64,000 nucleotides of DNA from Sedimenticola_A sp040506425 (GCA_965224515.1 OZ245051.1:3038001-3102000); one strand, 5' to 3'; positions 1 through 8,714 are shown, counted from the stretch's first letter. A program made the numbers and translations. Notes: generated by a model not told the origin, from the sequence alone.

Positions 1-395
1 TTGTCCCACTGTTTCTTGTCCACCCCTGGGGTAAACCTGAAGTTGTCGGGGTCGCTGTCGACCCACTGGTAGGCATTGGACATGGAGAGTGACCTGGTCA
101 TGCAGACATCCACGCACAGGGCGCACCAGCAGCAGCGGCCATAGTCGATGCGGGGTCGCAGTCCGGAATCACCATCTTTGGCCGTAAAGCCCTCCACCTG
201 GACCATGTCGATGGCGGCGTTCTGACAGATCGCCTCGCAGGTGCCGCAACCGATGCATTTCTCGACATCGTTCTTGTGGAAGCCCCGGTAGCGCGGGGCG
301 CCGGGACGATCATTGATCGGATCGGGGATCGTGACCGGATCGCGGAAGAGATTCTTCCAGACGGTAAAGGGCGATATGACGTCGCGTACGCTCAT
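1..395 (-). CDS. NuoI/MbxN-like 2x[4Fe-4S] ferredoxin subunit (partial)
   Basis: This is an electron-transfer subunit, homologous to NuoI of complex I, and the last visible gene of the operon. Reading the minus strand from the ATG at 395 gives an open frame to base 1, so the 3' end lies outside the window. Two classical CxxCxxCxxxC motifs are visible, CIGCGTCEAIC and CCWCALCVDVC, each binding one [4Fe-4S] cluster; the CP usual after the fourth cysteine is replaced by CQ and CM. The start lies 2 bases after the stop of the NuoD-like gene, which supports co-translation. In complex I-like machines this subunit passes electrons towards the NuoB cluster. Its electron donor or acceptor cannot be told from what is visible. 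Confidence 0.85.
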   Translation of the reverse strand, partial: MSVRDVISPFTVWKNLFRDPVTIPDPINDRPGAPRYRGFHKNDVEKCIGCGTCEAICQNAAIDMVQVEGFTAKDGDSGLRPRIDYGRCCWCALCVDVCMTRSLSMSNAYQWVDSDPDNFRFTPGVDKKQWD

Positions 396-397
396 CG

Positions 398-1576
398 TTA
401 TCTCTCGATCTCGGGTGGATAGGTGTGCAGGGAGACCATGAGACCGGCAACATCAGCAATATTCACGTTGACGATCATCCGCTCCAGCAGCGCCATGGCA
501 TGGGTGTAGGAGGGGCCGCGGACATTGACCCGGCGCGGATAGCCGCTGCCGTCTGTGACAAGGTAGTATCCATACTCGCCCCGGGAGCACTCCCCCCGGA
601 TATAGGTCTCACCCCTGGGGATTTTCCAGTGAAGTACATTGGGTATCTCTGCCATCAGGGGACCGTCGTGGGGCATCTTGGCCAGGATCTGTCGTACCAG
701 GTCGATAGATGTCAGAACGTCCCGGCGGCGTACGTCAGCACGGGTATAGACGTCAGAATCAGTACCGGTGGAGGGTTCGAAGTCGAGTTCGGGATAGACC
801 AGGTAGGGCTGGTCCTTGCGTACATCCTTTGCCACGCCGGCGGCACGGGCGTTCGGACCGGTGACACCGTAGCTGTCGATCAGTTGCGGATCGATATAAC
901 CCAGGCCGATGGTGCGCTTCTTGAAAATAGCGTTGCAGAACATCGCCTCGTAGACATCCTGCATGGTGCTCTCGATCTCGCCCAGGGTCTCTTCCATACG
1001 CTGTTCAAACCCCTCGGGCAGGCCGTCTCGGACGCCGCCGGGCAGAATGAACATATGGTAGATGCGTGCACCTGTGAGTTCTTCGAAACGGTCAAGCATC
1101 AGGTCGCGCACATAGGTGGTCCACTGGCTGATCACTCCCATCCCCAGGCTCCCCGCCTGGCCGCCGAGATACATCATGTAGCTGTTGATGCGTCCCATCT
1201 CGAGGATAAGGGTACGGATCCAGTCAGCCCGCACAGGCGGCTTGATACCGGCGAGCTCCTCTACGGCAGCGGCATAGCAGTACTCGTTGAAATCAGGTTC
1301 CGGAACGCAGATTCGGCAGACGATCGGAAAGCACTGGATGAAGCTGCGACGCTCCATCAGCTTTTCGAAACCGCGGTGCAGGTAGCCGACATGGGTTTTC
1401 CCCTCGACCACCTCGTCACCGCAGACCGTGAGCTCCAGGGACATGTTGCCGGTTATGCCCGGATGCTGGGGGCCCTGCCAGAGCTTCAGGTATTTCCCCG
1501 AGGTGAGATCGATGTCGAGGGATCCGTCAGCCTTTCTGGACGGGTACTGTGTGCGGTCTGGTTCGTAGGGCGACAT
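398..1576 (-). CDS. NuoD/MbxL-like catalytic-fold subunit without [NiFe] ligands
   Basis: This 392-residue subunit is homologous to NuoD (49 kDa) and to the large subunit of group 4 [NiFe] hydrogenases. The N-terminal GPQHPG (residues 35-40) matches the GPHHPA-type loop of the family. The L1 motif, RICGxC in hydrogenases, reads C87-R-I-C90-V-P-E93: one ligand-position cysteine remains, the second is Glu, and Cys87 is extra. The C-terminus ends ...YPPEIER with no DPCxxC (L2) motif, so a Ni-Fe centre cannot be held. This is the state seen in NuoD and in the Mbx/Mbs complexes. It follows the NuoC-like gene by 1 base. The substrate (quinone, polysulfide/thiol or other) cannot be read from sequence. 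Confidence 0.88.
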   Translation of the reverse strand: MSPYEPDRTQYPSRKADGSLDIDLTSGKYLKLWQGPQHPGITGNMSLELTVCGDEVVEGKTHVGYLHRGFEKLMERRSFIQCFPIVCRICVPEPDFNEYCYAAAVEELAGIKPPVRADWIRTLILEMGRINSYMMYLGGQAGSLGMGVISQWTTYVRDLMLDRFEELTGARIYHMFILPGGVRDGLPEGFEQRMEETLGEIESTMQDVYEAMFCNAIFKKRTIGLGYIDPQLIDSYGVTGPNARAAGVAKDVRKDQPYLVYPELDFEPSTGTDSDVYTRADVRRRDVLTSIDLVRQILAKMPHDGPLMAEIPNVLHWKIPRGETYIRGECSRGEYGYYLVTDGSGYPRRVNVRGPSYTHAMALLERMIVNVNIADVAGLMVSLHTYPPEIER

Positions 1577-1577
1577 G

Positions 1578-2108
1578 TTAGTTCTTACCCGGATAAAGCT
1601 GGTTTTTCATATGCTCTGCCGGATCGTTGGTCTCGCGACCAGGACGCTGGCTGAAGGTCTCCTCGGAGAACTTCAAAGTATCGAAATCCCGCCGGTAGGG
1701 AGGGATGTCGGCCCAGCCCTCCAGAATAAAGTCATCATTCACCCCTGGGCTGTCCGGGAAATCGATGCCGAACATCTCACGCAGTTCGCGCTGATAGGTT
1801 GCGGCGGTGGGCCATATATCGTGAATGCTCTCCATGCTCGCACTGTCGCGCTCAATCATCACCCGTATGCCGAGATCGCGCCCCTGGGTGCGATCGGACA
1901 GCAGGTAGGTGAGTTGGAAGGTGTGCTCTTCGATCCAGTCAACCGCGGTCAGCAGGACGAGATGGGTAAACCCCTCCTTGTCGCGCAGCTGCAGCAGGAG
2001 TGGCCGCAGACACTCTCTGCCTACCGTGACGAATGCGAGATTTGCCCGCTGCTCGGTCAGTTCGCCAAGAGGAAAGAGCTGTTTAAGTTTTGTGTGGAGT
2101 TCTTGCAT
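1578..2108 (-). CDS. NuoC/MbxK-like subunit
   Basis: This 176-residue protein is homologous to NuoC (30 kDa subunit), a structural partner of NuoD and NuoI in the hydrophilic arm. The family core is visible as ATYQRELREMFGIDF near the middle, followed by ILEGW...PPYRRDF, which parallels the HPxLRRIL...GW..HPLRKDF region of NuoC. The ATG at 2108 is chosen because it follows the NuoB-like stop by 16 bases; the frame is open further upstream to 2234 but would overlap nuoB-like by about 110 bases. NuoC and NuoD are separate genes here, unlike the fused NuoCD of enterobacteria. Confidence 0.85.
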   Translation of the reverse strand: MQELHTKLKQLFPLGELTEQRANLAFVTVGRECLRPLLLQLRDKEGFTHLVLLTAVDWIEEHTFQLTYLLSDRTQGRDLGIRVMIERDSASMESIHDIWPTAATYQRELREMFGIDFPDSPGVNDDFILEGWADIPPYRRDFDTLKFSEETFSQRPGRETNDPAEHMKNQLYPGKN

Positions 2109-2124
2109 TATGGTCAGGCCCTGT

Positions 2125-2766
2125 TCACCAGTTGTAGTCAGGCATGTCCCAGTCCTTGATGACACTCTTCTGGTTTGCCTTGTACCAGTCGAATTTTTCG
2201 GCGTACTGGTTCGCCCCCTCGGCTTTCCCGGCACGGATGATTTTCTTCAGCTCCTCGAAACCGGAGAGAAGCGCTTCCGGGCGCGGCATGCAGCCGGCAA
2301 TGTAGAGATCCACCGGCAGGTAGTCGTCCAGCCGTTTGATGGTGTTGTAGGAGTCCCAGTACATGCCGCCGTTGATGGTGCAGGAACCCAGCCCGATGAC
2401 ATACTTCGGGCTCTGCATCTGCTCGTAGGAGCGGATTGCGCGCTTGAGGGTCTTGACCGAAAGATAGCCTGAAATAATGAACAGATTCGACTGCCGGGGA
2501 GTGGGTCGCCACTGGACGCCGAATCGATAGGCGTCAAATCGCGGTGTCATGAGTGGGCGCATCTCGATGGCCCCACAGCCGGTACCGAAGCCCAGGATCC
2601 AGATCGACTCGGAACGGGCCCAGTTGAAAAACTTCTCGACGATTCTGCTGTAGGCGGCCGGCATCACCGTGGGCTGCTCCTGGCAGTAGTAGTCGGACAG
2701 GGGCTCTACCTCGAACTCGACGCCATCGGGTCCCTTGACGAATCTTTTTTGCAGTTCTTCTTTCAT
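2125..2766 (-). CDS. NuoB/MbxJ-like [4Fe-4S] subunit
   Basis: This 213-residue subunit is homologous to NuoB and to the hydrogenase small-subunit core that carries the proximal (N2) cluster. The family motifs are GTGCGAIEM (residues about 60-68), GLGSCTINGG and AGCMPRPEAL. NuoB normally has a tandem CC in the first motif; here only one cysteine is present (GCG), with Cys-Ser/Gly contexts kept in the other two. The cluster therefore has three obvious ligands plus a fourth to be found, possibly Cys28 or a non-cysteine. It follows the NuoH-like gene by 6 bases. Confidence 0.85.
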   Translation of the reverse strand: MKEELQKRFVKGPDGVEFEVEPLSDYYCQEQPTVMPAAYSRIVEKFFNWARSESIWILGFGTGCGAIEMRPLMTPRFDAYRFGVQWRPTPRQSNLFIISGYLSVKTLKRAIRSYEQMQSPKYVIGLGSCTINGGMYWDSYNTIKRLDDYLPVDLYIAGCMPRPEALLSGFEELKKIIRAGKAEGANQYAEKFDWYKANQKSVIKDWDMPDYNW

Positions 2767-2772
2767 ATCACC

Positions 2773-3678
2773 TCATACCACCATGATTGAGAGGATGCCC
2801 AGGGGGACCGCCCAGATCAGGAACCAGCGAATAGACTGTTCAACACGAAAACGCGGGAAAGCCACCCCGACAAAAACCGAAACCATGTAGATCAGGAATA
2901 CCTTCAAAAAGAAAACCGGCCAGCTCGCGGCACCGCCGAAGAAGAGATTCATGTAGATCACGATCTTGGCGATGGGGAAAATCACGCGGTTTGTCTGCAT
3001 CAGGGCCAGGTAGGAGGAGTGATACTCCGTCGGTGGCCCGATGGGAATCTCCTGGGGTGCGAGCACCACGTCGAAAGGAGGGCGCATCATCGAACCGAGA
3101 AACGAGAGCATCGCCGCCGTCACAGCCAGGGGATTGGTGAAAAGCGTCCAGTTCAATATGCCGCCCTGCTGGGCAGCAACGATATCGGTAACCGAGAGGG
3201 TCTGGTACTGGAGTGCAACTGAAAACACGGCAAGAGCCAGGGGAAGCTCAGAGGCGGTGACCTGGGAGAGCCCGCGGGTAATGCCGATGGCCGAATAGGG
3301 GTGTCCGCTCTCGGCAGCACCCAGCGCCATGCCCAGGGTGCCGAAAAATATAAAGTAGAGAGCCAGGATCAGGTCACCGGCAAACGAGAGGTTCGAAAAC
3401 ATCTCCGAGCCGTAGATCGAAGGCACGAACAGCAACAGTCCCACACCGCCGGAGAGACGGAATACAGGACCAAGGTAGAACATCACCCCGTGGGTGATGG
3501 AACTGCGCAGAGCGTAGTTCTTGATCAGGTCGATATAGTTCTGATAGATCGGGATACCGTGGCGTCTGCCCACCCGTGCTGCGATCTTGGCTATAAGGGC
3601 ATTCAGCAGCAGGCCGAAGTTGATGACGATAAACAGCGTCAGCAGGGCGTAGGGGATTTTTATCCATTCAAACTGCAT
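2773..3678 (-). CDS. NuoH/MbxM-like membrane anchor subunit
   Basis: This 301-residue integral membrane protein has about eight hydrophobic helices and is homologous to NuoH, the subunit that joins the hydrophilic arm to the ion-pumping membrane arm. It is a little shorter than typical NuoH (about 325). The cytoplasmic loop MMRPPFDVVLAPQEIPIGPPTEYHS corresponds to the NuoH loop RTPFDL.EAEQELVAGF..EYS, with the acidic residue and the EY pair kept. The GRRHGIPIYQNYIDLIK region corresponds to the N-terminal GPN..GPxGLLQPxADxxK loop and retains the lysine. It starts 2 bases after the double-MrpD gene ends. Confidence 0.88.
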   Translation of the reverse strand: MQFEWIKIPYALLTLFIVINFGLLLNALIAKIAARVGRRHGIPIYQNYIDLIKNYALRSSITHGVMFYLGPVFRLSGGVGLLLFVPSIYGSEMFSNLSFAGDLILALYFIFFGTLGMALGAAESGHPYSAIGITRGLSQVTASELPLALAVFSVALQYQTLSVTDIVAAQQGGILNWTLFTNPLAVTAAMLSFLGSMMRPPFDVVLAPQEIPIGPPTEYHSSYLALMQTNRVIFPIAKIVIYMNLFFGGAASWPVFFLKVFLIYMVSVFVGVAFPRFRVEQSIRWFLIWAVPLGILSIMVV

Positions 3679-3680
3679 GA

Positions 3681-6600
3681 TCAGCCCCCCATTCCAACAA
3701 ACAGAACAATTACCGCAAAAGCGAACAGGTGGAACGCGTAGGTCTGTCCGTTACCCGTGTAGAGCCGTCGGGAAAAATTGACAATCATGTGCAGCAGTTC
3801 AGCCACCCCATCCCAGAAGCGGGTAACAAAAGGCTGCACAAGGAAGCCCAGCGCCTTGCGGTAGGGGGCGAAGAAGTTCCATGCGAAGTGTGTCGTCTCG
3901 GGGCGGTATGGGCGTTCACCGGCAAAAACGATATTGAACTGTTTGACCTTCTGCGCCTTGCGGTTGACGAAAAGCAGCCATGCAAACAGGGTGGCGAAGA
4001 TCACCCCTATGATGATGATGATCGAAATCGGGCTCCAGTAACCGAAACTGCTGGTGATGGTCAGGCCACTATCCCAGCTCAGACCGTTCTGGGGGAAGAA
4101 TTGATTGAGGTAGGCATCCACATGGCGCAGGAGCAGGCCGGGTACGGCCGCGAAGACCAGCAGGAAACCGACGTAGATCATCTGGGGCAGAATGAGCCAG
4201 AAAGGCGCCTCTTTAAGTCGCCTGTGTTCATCTTTCAGCTGGCCGAGAAATATCGTGTGAATCAGGCGGAAGAGATAGAGAAAGGCGATGGGGCCCGACA
4301 GAAAGATGATCACCATGGGCAGGCGGTAGTCGGCGGTCATGATGGCGTTGTAGAAGATCCAGCGCCCACCGAAGCCCGACAGCGGGGGTACGCCTGATAC
4401 GGCGATGATACCGATCAACACCGCAATGAAGGAGAGTGGCATCAACGTGATGAGACCGCCCATCCGGTACATGGTACGGGTGCCTGTACGTTTGGCGACA
4501 CCGCCGACGGAGAGGAACAGCATTGATTTGTAGATATAGTGGTTGATGACGAACATCAGCGCCATCAGCCAGCCGAGGTGGTTCATCATTGCCAGGCCGA
4601 ACAGGGCGTAACCCATCTGTCCGATGGACGAGTAGGCCAGCAGCCGTTTGGCATCCTCCTCAAAGATCGCCATCAGGTTTCCGAGCAGTGCCGACAGCGC
4701 GCCAATCCAGAGCATCACGTGAGTAAGCTCTATACCGTAGAACTGCTGTTTACCCATGTTGAGCAGCAGCACCATCAGGCCGAACAGACCGGCCTTTAGA
4801 AGTATGCCAGAGACCATGGGAGAGACATCGGTCTCGGCTTCGGCGTGTGCCCCTGGCAGCCAGACGTGCAGGCCTATGGCCGCGGTCTTGGTCATGAAGC
4901 CTATTGCGAGCAGCAGGAAGATCCATGGGGCAAGCTGCTCTGGCACCTGGGCGAGGGATTCGATGCTGAACGGCAGCGCACCCTGGGCTGCAAGGGCGAA
5001 GCCGGTCAGTATCAGAAATGCCCCGCCGAGTGAGAAGATGATGTAGGAGAGTGCATGGGGTTCGGAATGCCTGCCTCGCATGATGAGAAAGTAGGAGCCG
5101 ACGGTCAGCGATTCCCAGGCGGCGAAGAAGCTGAAAGAGTCTTCGGCCACGACAAGCATTGTCAGGCCTGAGTACATCAGAATCGCTGCAGGGTAGAAAC
5201 CGACACGGCGGCCATGGGTGTTGTAACTGGCCAGAAAGATCACTGCGCCACCGATGAGAATGATCGCAGCGAAGATCAGCTGCAACGGATCGTAGCCTGA
5301 ATAGTTGACAGCGAAATAGGCGACCATACCTGTAATGGCCAGGGTGTTCTTGACCCAGGCGGGCAGCCAGTCCAGCAGCAGGAAGCCCAGGGCGAAGATC
5401 AGTGGCAGGGTATGCAGCAGGTTTGTATTCCCTGAAAGCTCACCCCACAGGTAGCTGAGTACCCAGCCTGCAACCACAGCGGTGAATACAACCACCAGCT
5501 TGTGGGGAGCAGTGGAGAGCCCGTGGTCACTCTGCTCGCGCTTGATGGCGTAGCCGAACCAGCGGAACAGGTAACCGGCCTCGATAAGCGCACCGGTCAG
5601 AATCAGTCCGAGGAGCCAGAGCCTGCCCTCGTCGGCGAGGATATGGATATATTCCCACTTGGCGTAGAAGCCCGGAAAGGGTGGCAGGCCGGTGAGCAGG
5701 GCGATGAAGGTGATGAAAGCAAAGATGAGCAGTGGATGGTTGCGCAGGGCTGCCCAGGCGGTCAGCTCACGGCGTGTAACGAGGCCGGAAAGCCAGTAGA
5801 GGCCGGCCTTGGCGACGGCATGGGAGAGCAGAATGCCTCCGGCAATGAACAGGTAGTTGTCACCGAGAATATCCCTCTGCCCAAGAACGGTGAGAATCAG
5901 TCCGACCTGTCCCACTGATGAGTAACCCAGCAGGCGCCGGTCATTTGTCTGGCCAAGGGCAAACAGGTTGGCGGCGACAAAACTGGCAATGCCGATACCT
6001 GTTGCCACGGGGAACCATGTCGGGCCACCGATGAGCAGTATCTTGTCCACGGCGTAGAGGGCGGCGGCACCTGCCATGGCCGCAGAAAAAATAGCCGAGA
6101 AGGCAGGATGTGCAGACTCGTAGATATCCAGTGCCCAGCCGTTGGCGGGGAAGGGTTTGAGTTCGGTGACCACGGCGATGAAGATGAAGAAGAAGGCGAG
6201 TGATCCGCCCTTCAGCATATCCATGGAGGCCCCGGCCATGCCATCAATGTTCAGGGTGCCCGTGGCGTGGTAGCTGAATATGATGCCGATCAGAAAAAAG
6301 GCCGAGATGATCTGTGAAATGATCAGGTACTTGAAACCCGCAGAGAGGGCGCGGCTGTTGGCCTGAACATCCTCTGACAGAAGTATCAGGCCGCCGGTAG
6401 AAATCACCGCCAGTTCAAAGAAGACGAACAGGTTGAATATATCCCGGGTGAGGATAATGCCCGAGAGCGCCATGACCGCGATGAGCATCACCACAAATCC
6501 GCGTCGTCCCAGGTTGAACAGTGCCTCTTTCAGGTAGATGGCGGAGAGAAGGCCAGTCAGGTTGACAAGCAGTGTCAATACCGCCTCGGTTAGCCCCATG

Positions 6601-6824
6601 CGCAGGTTTATGGCAAAGGGTGGTTCGGTTCCCGCGGTGAATATCTCGATCGGCACGGCGCCGTTCCAGGCCAGTTCCCAGACCCAGCCTGCGGACACCC
6701 AGGTCATGAAGGCGAGGGCCAGCAGGGTCACTCCGTAGGCGGCTGTACGCCACTGCTCTTTCATGAAACCGAGCAGAAAAGCCGCGGCAAGTGCCGCCAC
6801 GATGATGAAAATGGCACTCACCAT
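3681..6824 (-). CDS. Fused double MrpD-like proton-conducting subunit (MbxH-MbxH' fusion)
   Basis: This 1047-residue membrane protein contains two complete antiporter-like (NuoL/M/N, MrpD) modules in one chain. Module 1 (about residues 1-460) has the TM5 glutamate in FVFFELAVISTGG, the AVAKAGLYWLSGL lysine helix, and SAHPAFSAIFSAAMAG. Module 2 (about 470-930) repeats the signatures: SFFAAWESLTVGSYF, HVWLPGAHAEAETDVSPMVSG, and NHYIYKSMLFL. A 100-residue hydrophobic tail follows. Typical MrpD or NuoN is near 490 residues. In archaeal mbx operons two adjacent mrpD-type genes (H and H') occupy this slot, so the gene looks like their fusion. It overlaps the mrpC-like gene by 7 bases. Confidence 0.92.
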   Translation of the reverse strand: MVSAIFIIVAALAAAFLLGFMKEQWRTAAYGVTLLALAFMTWVSAGWVWELAWNGAVPIEIFTAGTEPPFAINLRMGLTEAVLTLLVNLTGLLSAIYLKEALFNLGRRGFVVMLIAVMALSGIILTRDIFNLFVFFELAVISTGGLILLSEDVQANSRALSAGFKYLIISQIISAFFLIGIIFSYHATGTLNIDGMAGASMDMLKGGSLAFFFIFIAVVTELKPFPANGWALDIYESAHPAFSAIFSAAMAGAAALYAVDKILLIGGPTWFPVATGIGIASFVAANLFALGQTNDRRLLGYSSVGQVGLILTVLGQRDILGDNYLFIAGGILLSHAVAKAGLYWLSGLVTRRELTAWAALRNHPLLIFAFITFIALLTGLPPFPGFYAKWEYIHILADEGRLWLLGLILTGALIEAGYLFRWFGYAIKREQSDHGLSTAPHKLVVVFTAVVAGWVLSYLWGELSGNTNLLHTLPLIFALGFLLLDWLPAWVKNTLAITGMVAYFAVNYSGYDPLQLIFAAIILIGGAVIFLASYNTHGRRVGFYPAAILMYSGLTMLVVAEDSFSFFAAWESLTVGSYFLIMRGRHSEPHALSYIIFSLGGAFLILTGFALAAQGALPFSIESLAQVPEQLAPWIFLLLAIGFMTKTAAIGLHVWLPGAHAEAETDVSPMVSGILLKAGLFGLMVLLLNMGKQQFYGIELTHVMLWIGALSALLGNLMAIFEEDAKRLLAYSSIGQMGYALFGLAMMNHLGWLMALMFVINHYIYKSMLFLSVGGVAKRTGTRTMYRMGGLITLMPLSFIAVLIGIIAVSGVPPLSGFGGRWIFYNAIMTADYRLPMVIIFLSGPIAFLYLFRLIHTIFLGQLKDEHRRLKEAPFWLILPQMIYVGFLLVFAAVPGLLLRHVDAYLNQFFPQNGLSWDSGLTITSSFGYWSPISIIIIIGVIFATLFAWLLFVNRKAQKVKQFNIVFAGERPYRPETTHFAWNFFAPYRKALGFLVQPFVTRFWDGVAELLHMIVNFSRRLYTGNGQTYAFHLFAFAVIVLFVGMGG

Positions 6825-7177
6825 TTAAGCTCCGTAAATTTCGAAATATCGAGAGTCCGTTTTTTCTCGTACAGCCTGTAGGCAAAGGTGAGCATCAGTG
6901 CTGTTACTCCAAGACCGATAACGATGGCCGTAAGCACCAGTGCCTGGGGTACCGGGTCGATGATGCGGTTAACAGCCTCGGCTGCCGGCACCGCGGAATC
7001 AAGGATGGGGGCGGTGCGGCCTTTCATGTAACCGACGGCCACCAGTACCAGGTGGACGCCTGTATTGGAAATGGTGAATGCGACAATGATGTGCAACAGG
7101 TTCCTGTTCGTAAGGGCACCGTAAAAGCCTATGAGAATGAGGAGGAACCCCGTCGCCATTACCAGCATGGCCATCAT
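6818..7177 (-). CDS. mrpC: MrpC/NuoK-like subunit
   Basis: This 119-residue protein has three hydrophobic helices and is homologous to MrpC, MbxG and NuoK. The typical TM2-TM3 features are HIIVAFTISNTGVHLVLVAVGY and DPVPQALVLTAIVIGLGVTALML; the DPxPQALVLTAIVI stretch is the MrpC signature. Its ATG overlaps the MrpB-like stop by 4 bases and its end overlaps the double-MrpD start by 7 bases, which suggests coupled translation. It forms part of the ion-translocating membrane arm. Confidence 0.92.
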   Translation of the reverse strand: MMAMLVMATGFLLILIGFYGALTNRNLLHIIVAFTISNTGVHLVLVAVGYMKGRTAPILDSAVPAAEAVNRIIDPVPQALVLTAIVIGLGVTALMLTFAYRLYEKKRTLDISKFTELKW

Positions 7178-7878
7178 AGATCCTCCGATTCCGTCAGGTT
7201 GGATAGTATTGATGAGAACTCGGCCCCCACCTTGAGCCCGATGAGTGAATAGATGAGGGGAATGGCGCCGGCAGAGAAGAGCTCACCCGTCACGCCAACA
7301 GGCAGGATGCGGTTATCCATGAATCCGCCGGCCAGAAAAAGGCCGAGGGTACCAAGCAATACATAGGTGAAACCCGAGAAGGATTCGATAATCGCTATCA
7401 GCCGGTGACTGAATTGCTTTGCCGGATCCGCCAGCAGCATCAGCAGCGAGGCCGACGCGAGGATAGCGCCGCCCTGAAAACCTCCGCCAGGTGTCAGGTG
7501 GCCATTTACAAAAACATAGATGCCCAGCAGCAGAATCAGCGGAACAAGGGTGCGGCTGCCGGTGGTAAGAATCTCACCGGCCGGTACCCGCTCGCGTGGA
7601 ATATTATCAGCGCGTTTGCTGTGTGCGAGGATCAGCCCAACAATGGCTGCCGCAAGGAACAGAACCGTCACCTCTCCGAGGGTGTCCAGGCCGCGATAGG
7701 TCACAATGATCGCGGTGACGATATTGGTGGCGCCGATATCACTCGTGGTGTTTTCGGCATAGTAACGTGCAGTGAGGTTGAGCTCTTCGTCGGCCACGTA
7801 ACCGCTGAGCAGGGTAAGAAAAACCGCGCCGATAACGGCCAACAGCATCAGGGCAATGGTCTGTTTAGTCACGCTCAT
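7174..7878 (-). CDS. mrpB: MrpB (MbhE/MbhF-type) antiporter subunit
   Basis: This is a protein of about 234 residues. The N-terminal third matches the MbhE-like part of the Mrp system, with two helices, the second in LGEVTVLFLAAAIVGLIL. The rest is the MnhB/MrpB domain with the hallmark GHLTPGGGFQGGAILA. It sits in the membrane arm. The start is uncertain: an ATG at 7878 has an AGGGGAG that is almost adjacent to it, and an in-frame GTG at 7890 has no clear ribosome site. Either start overlaps the preceding DUF4040 gene. Confidence 0.88.
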   Translation of the reverse strand: MSVTKQTIALMLLAVIGAVFLTLLSGYVADEELNLTARYYAENTTSDIGATNIVTAIIVTYRGLDTLGEVTVLFLAAAIVGLILAHSKRADNIPRERVPAGEILTTGSRTLVPLILLLGIYVFVNGHLTPGGGFQGGAILASASLLMLLADPAKQFSHRLIAIIESFSGFTYVLLGTLGLFLAGGFMDNRILPVGVTGELFSAGAIPLIYSLIGLKVGAEFSSILSNLTESEDL

Positions 7879-8119
7879 CTCCCCTGACACGGCTCAGCAC
7901 AAAGAAAAACAGGAAGGTGGTAAGACCACTTCCGATAGCCGCCTCGGTCATTGCGACATCCGGTGCGGCAAGGATCAGAAACAGAACCGATGCGACCAGG
8001 CTGACCAGTCCTGCGGCAAGTATCGCGATGGGCAGGCTTCTGCTGCGGATCGCGACTATGGCAGCACCGAGCGTGGTGATGGAGAACAGCAGTGTCATTG
8101 CGATGAGCAACTCGTTCAC
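7865..8119 (-). CDS. MbhD/DUF4040 small membrane subunit (MrpA C-terminal-type)
   Basis: This 84-residue, three-helix protein has the DUF4040 (MbhD) signature AAPDVAMTEAAIGSGLTT. In classical Mrp antiporters this domain lies in the long C-terminal part of MrpA. As a separate gene before mrpB it marks the Mbh/Mbx type of operon. It starts at 8119, overlapping the mrpG stop by 4 bases (ATGA). Confidence 0.9.
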   Translation of the reverse strand: MNELLIAMTLLFSITTLGAAIVAIRSRSLPIAILAAGLVSLVASVLFLILAAPDVAMTEAAIGSGLTTFLFFFVLSRVRGDERD

Positions 8120-8454
8120 GACTTCTCTCCAAGATCATCTTCAAGGTGATCGACACAGGTGCGTGAGGATTTTTCAACGCCTGATCTATGTGCTGCACGG
8201 GCGAGTACCTGGGAAGATATCGGGTTGGTGAAGAGTATGAACAGCCCGATCAGCAGCAGCTTCAACCCCCACTCAGGCCGCAGACAGAAGATTCCGGCAA
8301 GGGTCAGCAGGGTTCCCAGGGTTGTAGCCTTGGTTCCTGCCTGTATGCGGTTGAACAGGTCAGGCATGCGCACCAGTCCCAGCCCGCCAAAGAGCAGGAA
8401 AGCGGTGCCGCTGACAAGGAGTAATCCACCGACGATATCGAGCAGCTCCTGCAT
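8116..8454 (-). CDS. mrpG: MrpG subunit
   Basis: This 112-residue protein has three hydrophobic segments and is homologous to MrpG/MnhG/MbxC. The family signature is seen in LFGGLGLVRMPDLFNRIQAGTKATTLGT (G-L-x-R-x-P-D-x-x-x-R-x-x-A-x-T-K). Its charged C-terminal tail of about 25 residues is somewhat long for the family. The ATG at 8454 shares one base with the mrpF stop (TGATG). It is a required small subunit of the antiporter-like membrane arm. Confidence 0.92.
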   Translation of the reverse strand: MQELLDIVGGLLLVSGTAFLLFGGLGLVRMPDLFNRIQAGTKATTLGTLLTLAGIFCLRPEWGLKLLLIGLFILFTNPISSQVLARAAHRSGVEKSSRTCVDHLEDDLGEKS

Positions 8455-8714
8455 CAGAACCCCCTTTCAATATAACGGGCGATGACGATAACACCGAGGA
8501 AGGGGAGCAGTGCATAAACGAGCGCCACATCGAGATAGGCACTGCGATCCGCAGCAAACGCCACCAACACGATAGCGGTGATCGAGGTGACGGTCAGTAC
8601 ATCGAATGCGACCACCCGGTCGGCCTCGGAGGGGCCCTTGATAAAGCGGAAAAGCGCGAGTAGCAGGGCGATTCCGGCGAGCGCTGCTGCGATGTTAATG
8701 AAGGTTTCAACCAT
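8454..8714 (-). CDS. mrpF: MrpF subunit
   Basis: This 86-residue, three-helix protein is homologous to MrpF/MnhF/MbxB. Family features are RFIKGPSEADRVVAFDVLT after helix 1 (the GP..ADRVVA.D motif) and SAYLDVALVYALLPFLG in the last helix. The ATG at 8714 is chosen over upstream starts because the protein then begins directly at the first membrane helix and overlaps mrpE by only 8 bases. Confidence 0.9.
   Translation of the reverse strand: MVETFINIAAALAGIALLLALFRFIKGPSEADRVVAFDVLTVTSITAIVLVAFAADRSAYLDVALVYALLPFLGVIVIARYIERGF

Noticed and set aside
425..1654. 409-residue open frame on the plus strand
   Set aside because: It is antisense to the NuoD-like gene, which has clear family motifs; the plus frame has none.
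398..2766. A group 4 [NiFe] hydrogenase
   Set aside because: The L1 motif has lost one cysteine and the L2 DPCxxC is absent, so no Ni-Fe site is possible.
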